DNA of 64,000 nucleotides from an uncultured Pseudodesulfovibrio sp. (GCF_963662885.1 NZ_OY760059.1:186001-250000), one strand, 5' to 3'; numbered from the stretch's first letter, positions 9,547-18,880 are shown. The notes: a model not told the origin generated them from the letters alone. Numbers and translations: made by a program.

Positions 9547-10695
9547 ATGAAGCCGCGCATCCTGCTTGTCGATGATGAACCCAACGTCCTGTCAGCCCTG
9601 CGCCGACAGTTGCGGGATCTCTACGAGGTCGACGTGCAATCGGCACCGGTCGAGGCCTTGAAGCAACTGGACCGGTCAAAACCCTATGCCGCCGCCGTGT
9701 CGGACTACCGCATGCCGGGCATGAACGGCATCGAGTTTCTCAACGAGCTGAAAAAGCAGAGTCCTGAGACCACACGGCTCATGCTCACCGGATACGCGGA
9801 CCTGGATAATGCCATCCGCGCGGTCAACGACGGCAATGTCTTCCGCTTCCTGACCAAACCGTGCGAGCGGGACAGCCTGCTCCAGAACGTGGCCGACGCG
9901 GTCCACCAGTACGAACTGGTCACGGCCAAGCGGGTCCTGCTGGAAAAGACGCTCAAGGGCAGTGTCGATCTCCTGAGCGAGATCACCTCCATGGTCAATC
10001 CCCAGGCCGGACAGCGCATCAACCGCGTCCGCCGCTACGTGCGCTTTTTCGCCGAAAAGAAGGGGCTCAAAGACCTTTGGCGATATGATATCGCGGCCAT
10101 GCTCTGCCAACTCGGGACCCTCATACTGCCGCCCGGCACGCTCGAGACACTGGAGGGAGGCGGCAAGCTGAGTCCCGAACAGGCGCAAATGTGGGAAATG
10201 CACCCTGTCATCGCCCAGAGCCTGGTGACCAAACTCCCCAGGCTCCAATCCATCGCGGACATGATCGCCTACCAGCTCAAGGGGTTCGACGGCACGGGTA
10301 CCCCGCGCGACAATCTCAAGGAAGAAGAAATCCCCCTGGGCGGCCGCATCCTCAAGGTCGCCCTGGATTACGACATGGCCAAGCAGCGCGAGGACAACCC
10401 GCAAAAGGCCTTTCTCAGCATGGAAAAACGCATAGACGAGTATGATCCGGAGCTGATGTATTACCTTGAAGGCATGCTCGGGGTGGAAGCCCGCTACGCC
10501 ATCCGAACCGTGTCCCTCCAGGAGCTTTCCCCGGGAATGGTCCTCCACGAGGATGTGGTCTCCAAACATGGCGCCCTGCTGGTGCGCAAGAGTCTTGAGT
10601 TGGACAAGGACAAGATAGACCGCATGCACATGTTCGCCGAAAAGATCGGCATTCCCGAAACATTCACCGTGCTCGTTCCGGAGAGGGCAAGCTGA
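9547..10695 (+). CDS. Response regulator with degenerate HD-type output domain
   Basis: 382 residues. The receiver is complete (ILLVDDEPN, Asp53 in VSDYRMPGMNG, FLTKPC). The output region (about 145-300) follows the HD-GYP layout but lacks catalytic residues: where HDxGK is expected it reads MLCQLGT, and the HHExxDGxGYP site reads YQLKGFDGTGTP. It is probably a non-catalytic, binding or allosteric version. Residues about 300-382 (TVSLQELSPGMVLHEDVVSKHGALLV) resemble a C-terminal beta module often found with HD-type regulators. It overlaps the next gene by one base (TGATG). Confidence 0.85.
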   Translation: MKPRILLVDDEPNVLSALRRQLRDLYEVDVQSAPVEALKQLDRSKPYAAAVSDYRMPGMNGIEFLNELKKQSPETTRLMLTGYADLDNAIRAVNDGNVFRFLTKPCERDSLLQNVADAVHQYELVTAKRVLLEKTLKGSVDLLSEITSMVNPQAGQRINRVRRYVRFFAEKKGLKDLWRYDIAAMLCQLGTLILPPGTLETLEGGGKLSPEQAQMWEMHPVIAQSLVTKLPRLQSIADMIAYQLKGFDGTGTPRDNLKEEEIPLGGRILKVALDYDMAKQREDNPQKAFLSMEKRIDEYDPELMYYLEGMLGVEARYAIRTVSLQELSPGMVLHEDVVSKHGALLVRKSLELDKDKIDRMHMFAEKIGIPETFTVLVPERAS

Positions 10696-11708
10696 TGGCC
10701 TGGCGCGAAGCATACAAGACCGTTCCGGTGCTCATGGTGGACGACGAGCCCAGGGTCCTCGACGCCCACCGCAGGACCCTCCGCACCCGTTTTGATCTGC
10801 ATACCGCGCTCGGAGGGCTCGAGGCCCTGGAGCTCATGAAGACCCACGGCCCGTTCACCGTGGTGGTCTCGGACTTCAAGATGCCCGATTTGGACGGCAT
10901 CTCCCTGCTGGCCAAGGTCGCCGAACTCTATCCGGACACCGTACGCATGATCCTGACCGGCTACGCGGACATGGAGACCGCCATCCGGGCCGTGAACACC
11001 GGTGCCATATTCCGCTTCCTGACCAAGCCGTCCGAACCGGACGACCTGGTCATGGCCGTGAGCGCGGGCATCAAACATGCCGAGTTGGTCCGGGACGTCA
11101 AGGAGCTGGAGATCGTCCGCAGACTCAAGAACGGCTTCGAGCAGACCCTGCGAGCCTTCACGCGCCTGGTGGAATTTCGGGACCCGTACACCTCGGGCCA
11201 CATGGACCGGACCGCTGAGATTTCAGTCCTGATCGCCAAGCGCATGGACATGACCGACGACGAAATCGCAGGACTGCGCCTGAGCGCCATGGTCCATGAC
11301 ATCGGCAAGGTGGCCATCCCGTCCCACATCCTGCACAAACAGGGCGAACTGACCGATGCCGAATTTTCCATCATCAAGGCTCACGCAGAAGTGGGGTCGG
11401 AGATCTTCAAGGGGTTGGGCGTGGAATGGCCCATCGCCCGGATGATTCGGGAGCACCACGAACGGCTCGACGGGTCCGGCTACCCGGACGGACTGACCGG
11501 AGAAGAAATGCTGCCCCAGTCCAAGGTCTTATGCGTGGCCGACATCATCGACGCGATCATTACCCACAGGTCGTACCGGCACGGCCTGGGCAAGAGCGAG
11601 GCGGTCGGCTACCTGATGGAAGGCCGCGGGCGGTTGTTCGACTCCAAGATCGTGGACATCGCCCTGGAACTCATGGACCAGGGACTCATTCGCGAACCCG
11701 GGGATTAG
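10695..11708 (+). CDS. Response regulator with HD-GYP cyclic-di-GMP phosphodiesterase domain
   Basis: 337 residues. Receiver residues 10-130 with phospho-acceptor Asp60 in VSDFKMPDLDG. The HD-GYP domain has intact metal and catalytic motifs: HDIGK at 201-205, then HHERLDGSGYP at 254-264, so c-di-GMP hydrolysis is expected. The receiver is closely similar to the two upstream genes (shared LTGYADxxxAIRAVNxGxxFRFLTKP with the second), suggesting tandem duplication. Its stop overlaps the stop of the convergent kinase gene by a few bases. Confidence 0.92.
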   Translation: MAWREAYKTVPVLMVDDEPRVLDAHRRTLRTRFDLHTALGGLEALELMKTHGPFTVVVSDFKMPDLDGISLLAKVAELYPDTVRMILTGYADMETAIRAVNTGAIFRFLTKPSEPDDLVMAVSAGIKHAELVRDVKELEIVRRLKNGFEQTLRAFTRLVEFRDPYTSGHMDRTAEISVLIAKRMDMTDDEIAGLRLSAMVHDIGKVAIPSHILHKQGELTDAEFSIIKAHAEVGSEIFKGLGVEWPIARMIREHHERLDGSGYPDGLTGEEMLPQSKVLCVADIIDAIITHRSYRHGLGKSEAVGYLMEGRGRLFDSKIVDIALELMDQGLIREPGD

Positions 11709-14308
11709 TCCCCGGCAGGCTGCTCGAACGGCAGCAGGACCGTAAAGGTCGTGCCTTCGCCTTCCACGGTCGCTATCTCGATACGACCACCGTGCATGCC
11801 GGCCACCACGTTATGGGCGATGGCCAACCCCTGGCCGGTCCCCTTGCCCACCTCCTTGGTGGTGAAGAAGGGGTCGAACGCCTTGGCCACCACATCCTCG
11901 GGCATGCCTGTGCCCGTGTCGTGCACCTCAAGCACGGCGAACTCCCCTTCGCTCCGGGTCCGGATGGTGATGGTTCCCTGGCCGCCGCTGCCCTTGAGCT
12001 TGGACTCGATGGCGTGGGCCGCGTTGACGATCAGGTTCAGGACAACCTGCCCCACCTCGCCCTTGAGGCAGAACACCGGTGCCAGCAGTTCGTCCGGCTC
12101 GAAGGCCATGGCCGCCACATATTTCCATTCATTGGTGGACACGGTGATGGCGTTCCGGGCGATCTCGTTCAGGTCATGGAACGCCTTGGCCAGCTCACCG
12201 GGGTGGGCCAGCTGCTTGATGGAACGGACTATCTCGGCAATGCGCTTGAGCCCGGCAGCGGATTCGTCCAGGGCGGCGGGAACGTCTTCCGCCAGATAGG
12301 TGATCTCCTCTTCATCGAGGGCGGCCTCGGCCAGCTCACGAAACGCCTCGTCCGGGAACTGGTCCGGGTGTTCCTTGACGTACCCTATCAGCTCCCTGCA
12401 GCGCTCCACGCTCTTGGAGTAGGTCTCGCAGGAGTCGTGCAGAAACTGCAGGTTCGAGGTGACGTACTGGGTCGGGGTATTGATCTCGTGGGCGATGCCC
12501 GCGGCAAGTTCGCCGATGGATTCGAGCTTCTGTGACTGCCGCAATTGCGATTCCACGACCAACTGCTGGGAAATATCACGTCCCAGGGCCACAAAGCCGA
12601 TCAACTCGTCCGCATTGTTGCGGATGGGGCCGATGCTCGACTCCAGGGTGTACCGCTCGCCGTTCTTGCGCCGATTGACGATACGTCCTTTCCAGACCTT
12701 GCCGCTGGTGATGGTCTCCCACATGTCGGCGAAGAAATCGCCCTCCTGCTCCCGGCCGGACAGAATCCGGGTCGACCGGCCCACCGCCTCGGACCTGGAA
12801 TAACCCGAGACCACCTCGAAGGCGGGGTTCACATAGGTCATGACCCCGTCCAGATCGGTCATGACGATCATCTCTGCCGCCTGGTCGATGGCCGCGGTCA
12901 AACGGCTCATGGCCAGCTGGGTCTCCTTGATTTCGGTAATGTCGGTGAAGGTGTGGATATTGCCACTCGCCTCGCCCTGGCGGTGGCCCATCTCGACCAC
13001 CTGCCACAGAGCCCAAACGAATTCGCCATTGCCGGACATGAGCCTGAGCTCCACCTTGTCCGTGGCCGGGCCTACCCTCTCAAGCCAGTGCTTCCAGACA
13101 AGCTTCCGGTCTTCGCGGTGGACGCTGTTCAGCCACCCCTGGCCCGCCAGCTGGACAGCCGTGGCCATGGTCATCTGATGCATTTTCTCGTTGGCGTAGA
13201 GCAGGTTACCGGCGATATCGGTGATGATGATGGCCACGGGAGAAGCCTTGGCCAGCCCTCTGAAGCGTTCTTCGGACTCCTTCTGGGCCATGTTCGCCTT
13301 GTGGATGCGCGTGGCGTCGTTGCCGATGCACAACAACTCGGCCGGCCGCCCCTGATCCATGATCAGCTTGACCGTCCAGGATACATAGCCGACCCGGCCG
13401 TCGGCCATGCGCACCGGGATTTCATTTTGCCGTCCCTCTCCGCCGATGACGTCCACCACCTGCTCCAGCCCCTGGCCCTCGTGGCTGACCTCGAAGAAGG
13501 AAAGAAGCGTCCTCCCGAGCAGCACGTCGTCCTCTCCGGCCATGAAGGTGCGGGCAAAGGAGTTGGCAAACGTGATCTCACCCGCTTCGTTTATGCGCAG
13601 AATCAGATTGTTGGCCCCCTCCACCAGGTCACGGTAGCTTCTCTCGCTCAACTGCAGGTCTTGAATAAGCGGTTCGCTGACCTTGAGGAAGAGCAGGACG
13701 CACAGAATCGTCAGGACCAACCCCACTCCGAAAATCTTCGCGTTCGCCTGAATGAACGGAGCTCGAATTTCATCGAGGTTCATCATGGCCACCAGACCGA
13801 GCCTCTCCTGGCCCAGGACGATGGGGGCGTAGGCCGCCACCCGCTCGCTGCCCAGAGGATTGGGCCACACCAGTGTGCCTGTCTCCCCGAGCAGAGCCCG
13901 CCTCATGGGCTCGTCCTCCGTGCTATCCAGCGGAGTAACGGCTCCGGGCAAGGTACGGGACACGGCTTCACCATTCCTGAAAAGATGCACGATGTTGTTG
14001 CCATCAACCTTGGCAACGACAAATTCGCCGGTCTGGCTCTTGTGTCCGAAGTCCCGTTGGGCCTTGGCGATATGGTTGAGAATTTTTTCGCGGCAAGCAG
14101 CCAGACCGCCCTCGACCCGGGAGCCCATGGCCAGAGAGCCCATTTCCTCGGCCAGGCTGGCCTGGCTCTGGACCAGGTCCTGGAGCCGAACGCGTTCCTC
14201 CTCGATGGCCGTTTTGAACAACAGTCTCGTCGCGTACATCGAGACCACCGCCACAAGCGCCACCATAATGAGCAACAACGTCAGAATTCTTCGATTCCGT
14301 CCCTGCAT
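11705..14308 (-). CDS. Membrane-bound PAS sensor histidine kinase
   Basis: 867 residues from the ATG at 14308, preceded by GGAGG; the frame is open further upstream without a ribosome site. TM1 is at about residues 7-28, a periplasmic sensor to about 190, and TM2 (IFGVGLVLTILCVLLFLKV) follows. Three PAS domains span roughly 225-345, 350-465 and 475-590 (the last ending EMIVMTDLDG...FVALGRDIS). The phosphorylation motif is SIGELAAGIAHEINTPTQYV and the ATPase has NLIVNAAHAI, DTGTGMP and TGQGLAIAHNVV. Convergent with the response-regulator operon, making it the likely partner kinase. Confidence 0.92.
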   Translation of the reverse strand: MQGRNRRILTLLLIMVALVAVVSMYATRLLFKTAIEEERVRLQDLVQSQASLAEEMGSLAMGSRVEGGLAACREKILNHIAKAQRDFGHKSQTGEFVVAKVDGNNIVHLFRNGEAVSRTLPGAVTPLDSTEDEPMRRALLGETGTLVWPNPLGSERVAAYAPIVLGQERLGLVAMMNLDEIRAPFIQANAKIFGVGLVLTILCVLLFLKVSEPLIQDLQLSERSYRDLVEGANNLILRINEAGEITFANSFARTFMAGEDDVLLGRTLLSFFEVSHEGQGLEQVVDVIGGEGRQNEIPVRMADGRVGYVSWTVKLIMDQGRPAELLCIGNDATRIHKANMAQKESEERFRGLAKASPVAIIITDIAGNLLYANEKMHQMTMATAVQLAGQGWLNSVHREDRKLVWKHWLERVGPATDKVELRLMSGNGEFVWALWQVVEMGHRQGEASGNIHTFTDITEIKETQLAMSRLTAAIDQAAEMIVMTDLDGVMTYVNPAFEVVSGYSRSEAVGRSTRILSGREQEGDFFADMWETITSGKVWKGRIVNRRKNGERYTLESSIGPIRNNADELIGFVALGRDISQQLVVESQLRQSQKLESIGELAAGIAHEINTPTQYVTSNLQFLHDSCETYSKSVERCRELIGYVKEHPDQFPDEAFRELAEAALDEEEITYLAEDVPAALDESAAGLKRIAEIVRSIKQLAHPGELAKAFHDLNEIARNAITVSTNEWKYVAAMAFEPDELLAPVFCLKGEVGQVVLNLIVNAAHAIESKLKGSGGQGTITIRTRSEGEFAVLEVHDTGTGMPEDVVAKAFDPFFTTKEVGKGTGQGLAIAHNVVAGMHGGRIEIATVEGEGTTFTVLLPFEQPAGD

Positions 14309-14330
14309 GGAAACCTCCGAACACTCCTGG

Positions 14331-14357
14331 TTACAGGAAATATGACGTATTTTCCAT
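14331..14357 (-). CDS. Possible 8-codon leader peptide upstream of the PAS kinase
   Basis: On the minus strand, AAAGGAG is followed by five bases and ATG (14357), then eight codons (MENTSYFL) and TAA at 14331-14333. The stop lies 22 nt before the kinase start at 14308, which has its own ribosome site. Spacing and ribosome site are textbook, but such a short frame could be chance. A GGAATTCC palindrome sits just upstream. Confidence 0.25.
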   Translation of the reverse strand: MENTSYFL

Positions 14358-14433
14358 AGTCGCTCCTTTATAATTTGGAATTCCGGTATTATTTGAATAT
14401 AAGGCTGCTCGACAAGGTATCGGGCGGTTGACT

Positions 14434-14462
14434 TTGGACACAAAAATGAAGCAGTTTATAGT
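14434..14462 (+). promoter_or_regulatory. Probable cheD promoter
   Basis: TTGGAC (14434-14439), a 17-nt spacer, then TATAGT (14457-14462), 37 nt upstream of the cheD start. The surrounding stretch (about 14340-14465) is AT-rich and divides divergent genes. Pattern match only. Confidence 0.5.
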
Positions 14463-14499
14463 ATGACAAATCCCCTGGGACGCCCCCCAGGGACCGGAG

Positions 14500-15054
14500 A
14501 TGCGAATGAAAACGATTGGGCCGGACATGGCCAAGGTCTTTTTACAAACGGGTGACTGTTTCATCGGCGTACAGCCCACACTGGTCACGACCATCCTGGG
14601 GTCGTGTCTGGCAGTGACCATCCACTCGCCCAAGATGGGTATCGGCTCCATCTGCCACGCCTTCCTGCCGGACAGCTCCGCCTCCCGACATCAGGGGCCG
14701 GAGCCGCAGATATGCCGTTTTGTGGACACTGCACTCCAGAACATGCTGGAAACCATGGATAAAATCGGTGTACCTCGCCGCGAACTGTGCATCAAGATGT
14801 TCGGGGGCGGACAGGGTGTGGCGGTCAACAACATGGAACCCTCGGGCTCGTACAACATCGGCAGGCGCAACATCGAGATGGCCAAGAAGCTGCTCAAGTT
14901 CGCCCGGCTGGATATCCAGGCCCAGGATGTGGGCGGCGCGCAGGGTCGAAAGCTCATGTTCAACACCCAAACCGGAGACGTCTGGGTCAAGAAGCTGAAC
15001 AAGACCCAGCTCACGGCGGTAAACGAGAACGGGCCGCGCGGCTCCAAGTTCTAG
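14500..15054 (+). CDS. cheD: Chemoreceptor glutamine deamidase CheD
   Basis: 184 residues (182 if the ATG at 14506, better spaced from CGGAG, is used). CheD deamidates glutamines on chemoreceptors and, in some bacteria, stimulates CheC phosphatase. From known CheD structures the catalytic triad is Thr-Cys-His with fixed spacing; here Thr30, Cys36 (TILGSCLAVT) and His53 (SICHAF) reproduce that spacing exactly. GGGQ and the C-terminal TGDVWVKKL are also family features. No other che gene is adjacent; two chemoreceptors occur later in the window. Confidence 0.94.
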   Translation: MRMKTIGPDMAKVFLQTGDCFIGVQPTLVTTILGSCLAVTIHSPKMGIGSICHAFLPDSSASRHQGPEPQICRFVDTALQNMLETMDKIGVPRRELCIKMFGGGQGVAVNNMEPSGSYNIGRRNIEMAKKLLKFARLDIQAQDVGGAQGRKLMFNTQTGDVWVKKLNKTQLTAVNENGPRGSKF

Positions 15055-15229
15055 CTTCTTCCCGCACCTGGCAGCATTATCGCACGCACAGAAAGCCGCC
15101 TGGACGGTATACCCGTATTCACGATAGGACGGATTGACTCACTCGTCTGCCAGGCCCTGTTCCGGCTGACGGCTGGGGACCGAAAAGAGGAACCGCGGAA
15201 AAGGAAATTTTGAAAACGGAGCATCCGCC

Positions 15230-16501
15230 ATGCCGGGATATCCGGTGACCGTCGACCCTGAACTGGCCCCTATCATGGACCGCTATCTGGAACTGCGGCG
15301 GGCGGGTCTCACGGTCTTGCGGGCAGCGATTGAAACCGGCGACCTCCCGACCGTTATACGCCAGGGACATGTGCTCCGAGGCAGCGGGGGGTCCTACGGC
15401 CTGACCCGGCTGACCCAGCTGGGCGGGGCCATCGAGGATGCGGGACGACGCGGAGATGTGGACGAGGCAGCGCGGCTGGCCAAGGCAGTGGAAGAATTCA
15501 TCGACAATGTGGACATCAGTTATCAAGGAAGGAAGCCCGCAATGCGCATCCTCATGCTCGCCATAAACGACCCCGCCGGAACCGCCATCCAGTTCTGCAA
15601 GGCGCTCAACCGGTATACGGCGCATTCAGCCCGGCTCGTCACCCTGGAGACCCGCTACACCCACGGCTGGGAAAAGGACCTGCACGTCCCGGACCTCGGC
15701 CCGGACGGCATGGAGGAGATCGCCATCCTCATGCGCGAGGCCGACGTCTTCCATTTTCACATGACCTGTGACGAGAATCAGCCATTTGGCCCGCTCAAGC
15801 CTGCCGACTACATCAAGGGCAAGACCGTGGTCCACCATCACCACGGGCATCATGATTTCCGCTCCGACCCGGAATCCTTCCGCGCCAAGTACCGCAAGCT
15901 GGGCCGAACCAACCTGCTCGTGTCCACCCCCGACCTGCTCAAGCTCCTGCCCGAGGCGCGCTGGCAACCCAATCTGGTGCCCATTGACGACCCCCTGCTC
16001 AAACCCATGTGGGGCCGTTATGACGATCCGGGCCAGCTCAAGGTCTGTCACTCGCCCACCCGCAAGGACCTCAAGAACACCGACGAATTCCTGGCTGCGG
16101 TCAAGTACGTCAACCGGCGCAACGTCTACCTGTCCGTTGACATGATCGACGATGCGCCCAACCACGAGTGTCTCGCCCGCAAACGGCGTTGCCACGCCCT
16201 GTTCGACCACATGCAGGGGTACTACGGCGTGTCCAGCCTTGAAGGGCTATCCCAGGGGCTGGCCGTCATCGCTGCACTGGACGAATGGAACCGGGCACGC
16301 ATCGGCGAGTTTGCCGGGACCGACGACCTGCCGTGGCTCACGGCCACGAACCAGGATGAGCTGGCCGATCTCCTGCTGCGCCTGGCACTGGATCGGGAAT
16401 ACTGCGAACAAACCGGTGAGGCGGGCCGGAGCTTCATGGAAGCGTGCTGGTCCGATCGGCGTATCGCCTCGGATCTGGCCACCTACTACGAATCCCTCTG
16501 A
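15230..16501 (+). CDS. HPt domain fused to a glycosyltransferase-like domain
   Basis: 423 residues in one continuous frame. Residues 10-98 look like a histidine phosphotransfer (HPt) domain: helical, with the phospho-acceptor pattern QGHVLRGSGGSYGL (His47) followed by LTQLGGAIEDAGRRGD. Residues 105-423 resemble a GT-B glycosyltransferase: MRILMLAINDPAGTA start, a His-rich stretch HHHHGHHDF, CHSPTRKDLKNTDEFLAA, and YYGVSSLEGLSQGLAVIAA near the C-terminus. An internal ATG at 15542 has a fair ribosome site, so the second domain might also be made alone. Function of the coupling unknown. Confidence 0.72.
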   Translation: MPGYPVTVDPELAPIMDRYLELRRAGLTVLRAAIETGDLPTVIRQGHVLRGSGGSYGLTRLTQLGGAIEDAGRRGDVDEAARLAKAVEEFIDNVDISYQGRKPAMRILMLAINDPAGTAIQFCKALNRYTAHSARLVTLETRYTHGWEKDLHVPDLGPDGMEEIAILMREADVFHFHMTCDENQPFGPLKPADYIKGKTVVHHHHGHHDFRSDPESFRAKYRKLGRTNLLVSTPDLLKLLPEARWQPNLVPIDDPLLKPMWGRYDDPGQLKVCHSPTRKDLKNTDEFLAAVKYVNRRNVYLSVDMIDDAPNHECLARKRRCHALFDHMQGYYGVSSLEGLSQGLAVIAALDEWNRARIGEFAGTDDLPWLTATNQDELADLLLRLALDREYCEQTGEAGRSFMEACWSDRRIASDLATYYESL

Positions 16502-16575
16502 CCTGTTCGGGCTTTGCCTTTGGCCGACAATTCCAGTATACACCACTGGTGTTTTTCAATTCGCAAGGGGTATGC

Positions 16576-17277
16576 ATGTCGAAGACGTTCAGGCATTGGT
16601 TTCTTTTCCCGGCGACCTGCGCAATGGCCGGGCTTGTCGCGCTGATCCTGACCGCCCATCCGGGCCTGGCCCAGGACCCGACGGCCGATACGACGCGCCA
16701 CGAGGTTCGCATGGACGTGGACTTCACGGTTCTGCCCAAGGTCCTTCCCGACGGCAGTGAAGCCCCGGCCTCCTCCGCCGCGCCCAACGAGGAAACGCTC
16801 GATCCGGAACCGGCCCTGACCGACTCGGCCGACGACCAAACGCCTCCCCCCGCAGAAGAACCCGCTGCCGCCGCGAAGGCCCCGGCAGAAACGCTCCCCA
16901 AACCTGCCCAACCCCAACAGCAAACCGAAATCCCCGCCGTATCCCCGGTCAAGGGAACCGGCGTGATCCGCTCGATCTCACTGGACGAGACAGGCCAGGG
17001 CTTCAGCCTCGACGTGGTCGCCGATCGGCCCGTGGGCCAGGCCACGTTCATGAATTTGGACAACCCCAGGCGACTGGTGGTGGATATGCTGGGCAAGTGG
17101 ACCTACAAGGGCGGCAACGTGTTGCGCTCCGAAGGAGTGGTCAAACACGTGGTCATGGGAGAGCATCCGGACCATTTCCGACTGGTCATCCATTTCCGCA
17201 CCCCGCCCAGAAAAGCCGTCACCCCCGAGCTCCGTTCGGCCGGAGACCAGCTCCATGTCCTGGTCACCCTGCCCTAG
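16576..17277 (+). CDS. Exported AMIN-domain protein
   Basis: 233 residues from ATG 16576, five bases after AAGGGG. Residues 1-32 are a signal peptide ending AHPGLA. A Pro/Ala/Glu-rich linker (about 60-120) follows. The C-terminal 100 residues (VIRSISLDETGQGFSLDVVA, then NPRRLVVDMLGKW, FRLVIHF) match the AMIN fold, a beta-sandwich that targets cell-envelope proteins such as AmiC amidases and secretins to peptidoglycan. No catalytic domain accompanies it. It precedes pstB by 120 nt; co-function not evident. Confidence 0.8.
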   Translation: MSKTFRHWFLFPATCAMAGLVALILTAHPGLAQDPTADTTRHEVRMDVDFTVLPKVLPDGSEAPASSAAPNEETLDPEPALTDSADDQTPPPAEEPAAAAKAPAETLPKPAQPQQQTEIPAVSPVKGTGVIRSISLDETGQGFSLDVVADRPVGQATFMNLDNPRRLVVDMLGKWTYKGGNVLRSEGVVKHVVMGEHPDHFRLVIHFRTPPRKAVTPELRSAGDQLHVLVTLP

Positions 17278-17397
17278 CCCGAAGGCTGTTGCGCAATTGT
17301 AACAAACGAGTCATTGGCTCGTAACTCCATCGGGTTACTCGTGATGCGTTGCGCCGACGGCGGAACACATCTTATTTATTGCCACGGAGCACGAACA

Positions 17398-18159
17398 ATG
17401 ACGACGACCATAAAGGTGTCTTCCACCAACCTTGATTTCCACTATGGCGACTTCAAGGCCCTGGAGGACATCTCCATAGACTTCGAGTCCAACAGGGTCA
17501 CCGCACTCATCGGACCTTCAGGGTGCGGAAAGTCGACCTATCTTCGCTGCATCAACCGCATGAACGACCTTATCCCCGGCACCAAGGTGGACGGCAAGCT
17601 GACCCTGGACGGCCAGGACATCTACGCACCCGGCCTGGATGTGGTTTCCCTGCGCCGCCGCATCGGCATGGTCTTCCAGAAGCCCAACCCCTTTCCCAAG
17701 ACCATCTTCGAAAACGTGGCCTACGGGTTGCGCGTCAACGGCGTGAAGGACAAGCAGTTCATGGAGCAGAAGGTCGAAGAGAGCCTGCTGGGCGCGGCCC
17801 TGTGGGACGAGGTCAAGGACCGGTTGCACACCTCGGCTCTGGGTCTGTCCGGCGGTCAGCAGCAGCGGCTGTGCATCGCCCGAGCCCTGGCCGTGGAGCC
17901 CGAGGTTCTGCTCATGGACGAGCCCGCCTCCGCCCTCGACCCCATCGCCACCCAGAAGATCGAGGACCTGATTCACGAGCTCAAAAAGGAGTTCACGATC
18001 ATCATCGTGACCCACTCCATGCAGCAGGCGGCCCGCGTGTCCGACCGAACCGCCTTTTTCTACATGGGCAAGCTGATCGAGGTGGACGACACCAAGACCA
18101 TGTTCACCAACCCCGCCAACAAGCAGACGGAAGATTACATTACGGGCCGTTTCGGTTAA
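17398..18159 (+). CDS. pstB: Phosphate ABC transporter ATP-binding protein
   Basis: 253 residues from ATG 17398 (GGAG nine bases upstream). PstB powers high-affinity phosphate import through PstCA. Walker A is GPSGCGKST at 39-47; PstB-typical RCINRMNDLIPG follows, then QKPNPFPKTIFENVAYGLR at about 97-115. The ABC signature is LSGGQQQRLCIARALA and Walker B LLMDEPASALDP. phoU follows 27 nt later, but pstS, pstC and pstA are not upstream, so the rest of the transporter must be elsewhere. Confidence 0.96.
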   Translation: MTTTIKVSSTNLDFHYGDFKALEDISIDFESNRVTALIGPSGCGKSTYLRCINRMNDLIPGTKVDGKLTLDGQDIYAPGLDVVSLRRRIGMVFQKPNPFPKTIFENVAYGLRVNGVKDKQFMEQKVEESLLGAALWDEVKDRLHTSALGLSGGQQQRLCIARALAVEPEVLLMDEPASALDPIATQKIEDLIHELKKEFTIIIVTHSMQQAARVSDRTAFFYMGKLIEVDDTKTMFTNPANKQTEDYITGRFG

Positions 18160-18186
18160 GCTGAACAGCAAAGGACGCAACGCATC

Positions 18187-18852
18187 ATGGAACAACGCGC
18201 ACATTTTTCCAAAAAACTCGAGGACCTCAAGGTCATGGTCCTTCGCATGGCGGCCCTTTCGGAATCCGCAGTGCACAAGGCGGTCCGGGCCTACCTCGAG
18301 AACGACGCCGATCTGGCCGAAGAGGTCATCGTCGGCGATGAAGCCATCAACGAGATGGAAGACGACATCGACAACTTCAGCCTGGAACTCCTCGCCCTGG
18401 ACCAGCCCATGGCCGTGGACCTGCGCACCATCGTCGGCGCGCAGCGCATCACGGTGAACCTTGAGCGGCTGGGCGACGAGGCCGTGAACCTGGCCCACCG
18501 GGCCATCTTCCTGTCCACCAGGCCTCCCATGCCCCATAACCCCAAGATGGAAGACCTGGCCAACACGGTCAAGAAGATGCTCTCCGAGGCCCTCAAGGCC
18601 TACGTGGACGACGACGTGAACCTGGCCGGACAGATCTGCCGCATGGACGACAAGGCCGATGATCTGACCATCGCCATTCTGCGCCAGATGGTCTCCGACA
18701 TGGTCGCCGAGTCCCGCATCGTGGAACGGGGCGTGCACGCCATCATCGGCGCGCGCCACCTGGAACGCGTGGGCGATCTGGCCACCAACGTCGCCGAGAC
18801 CGTTGTCTTCATCGTGGAAGGCACGAGCATGAAGCACAACTGCCGAGGCTGA
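18187..18852 (+). CDS. phoU: Phosphate signalling protein PhoU
   Basis: 221 residues. Two repeated three-helix PhoU units (about 10-110 and 115-215), each with the acidic E/D-x-x-x-D metal-binding signature: DEAINEMEDDIDNFSLELLA in the first and MDDKADDLTIAILRQMV in the second. It represses phosphate uptake and the PhoR/PhoB response when phosphate is plentiful. Same operon as pstB, followed by a terminator-like stem at 18881-18908. Confidence 0.95.
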   Translation: MEQRAHFSKKLEDLKVMVLRMAALSESAVHKAVRAYLENDADLAEEVIVGDEAINEMEDDIDNFSLELLALDQPMAVDLRTIVGAQRITVNLERLGDEAVNLAHRAIFLSTRPPMPHNPKMEDLANTVKKMLSEALKAYVDDDVNLAGQICRMDDKADDLTIAILRQMVSDMVAESRIVERGVHAIIGARHLERVGDLATNVAETVVFIVEGTSMKHNCRG

Positions 18853-18880
18853 TTCCACAGCCCACAGCCAAACAAAAAAA

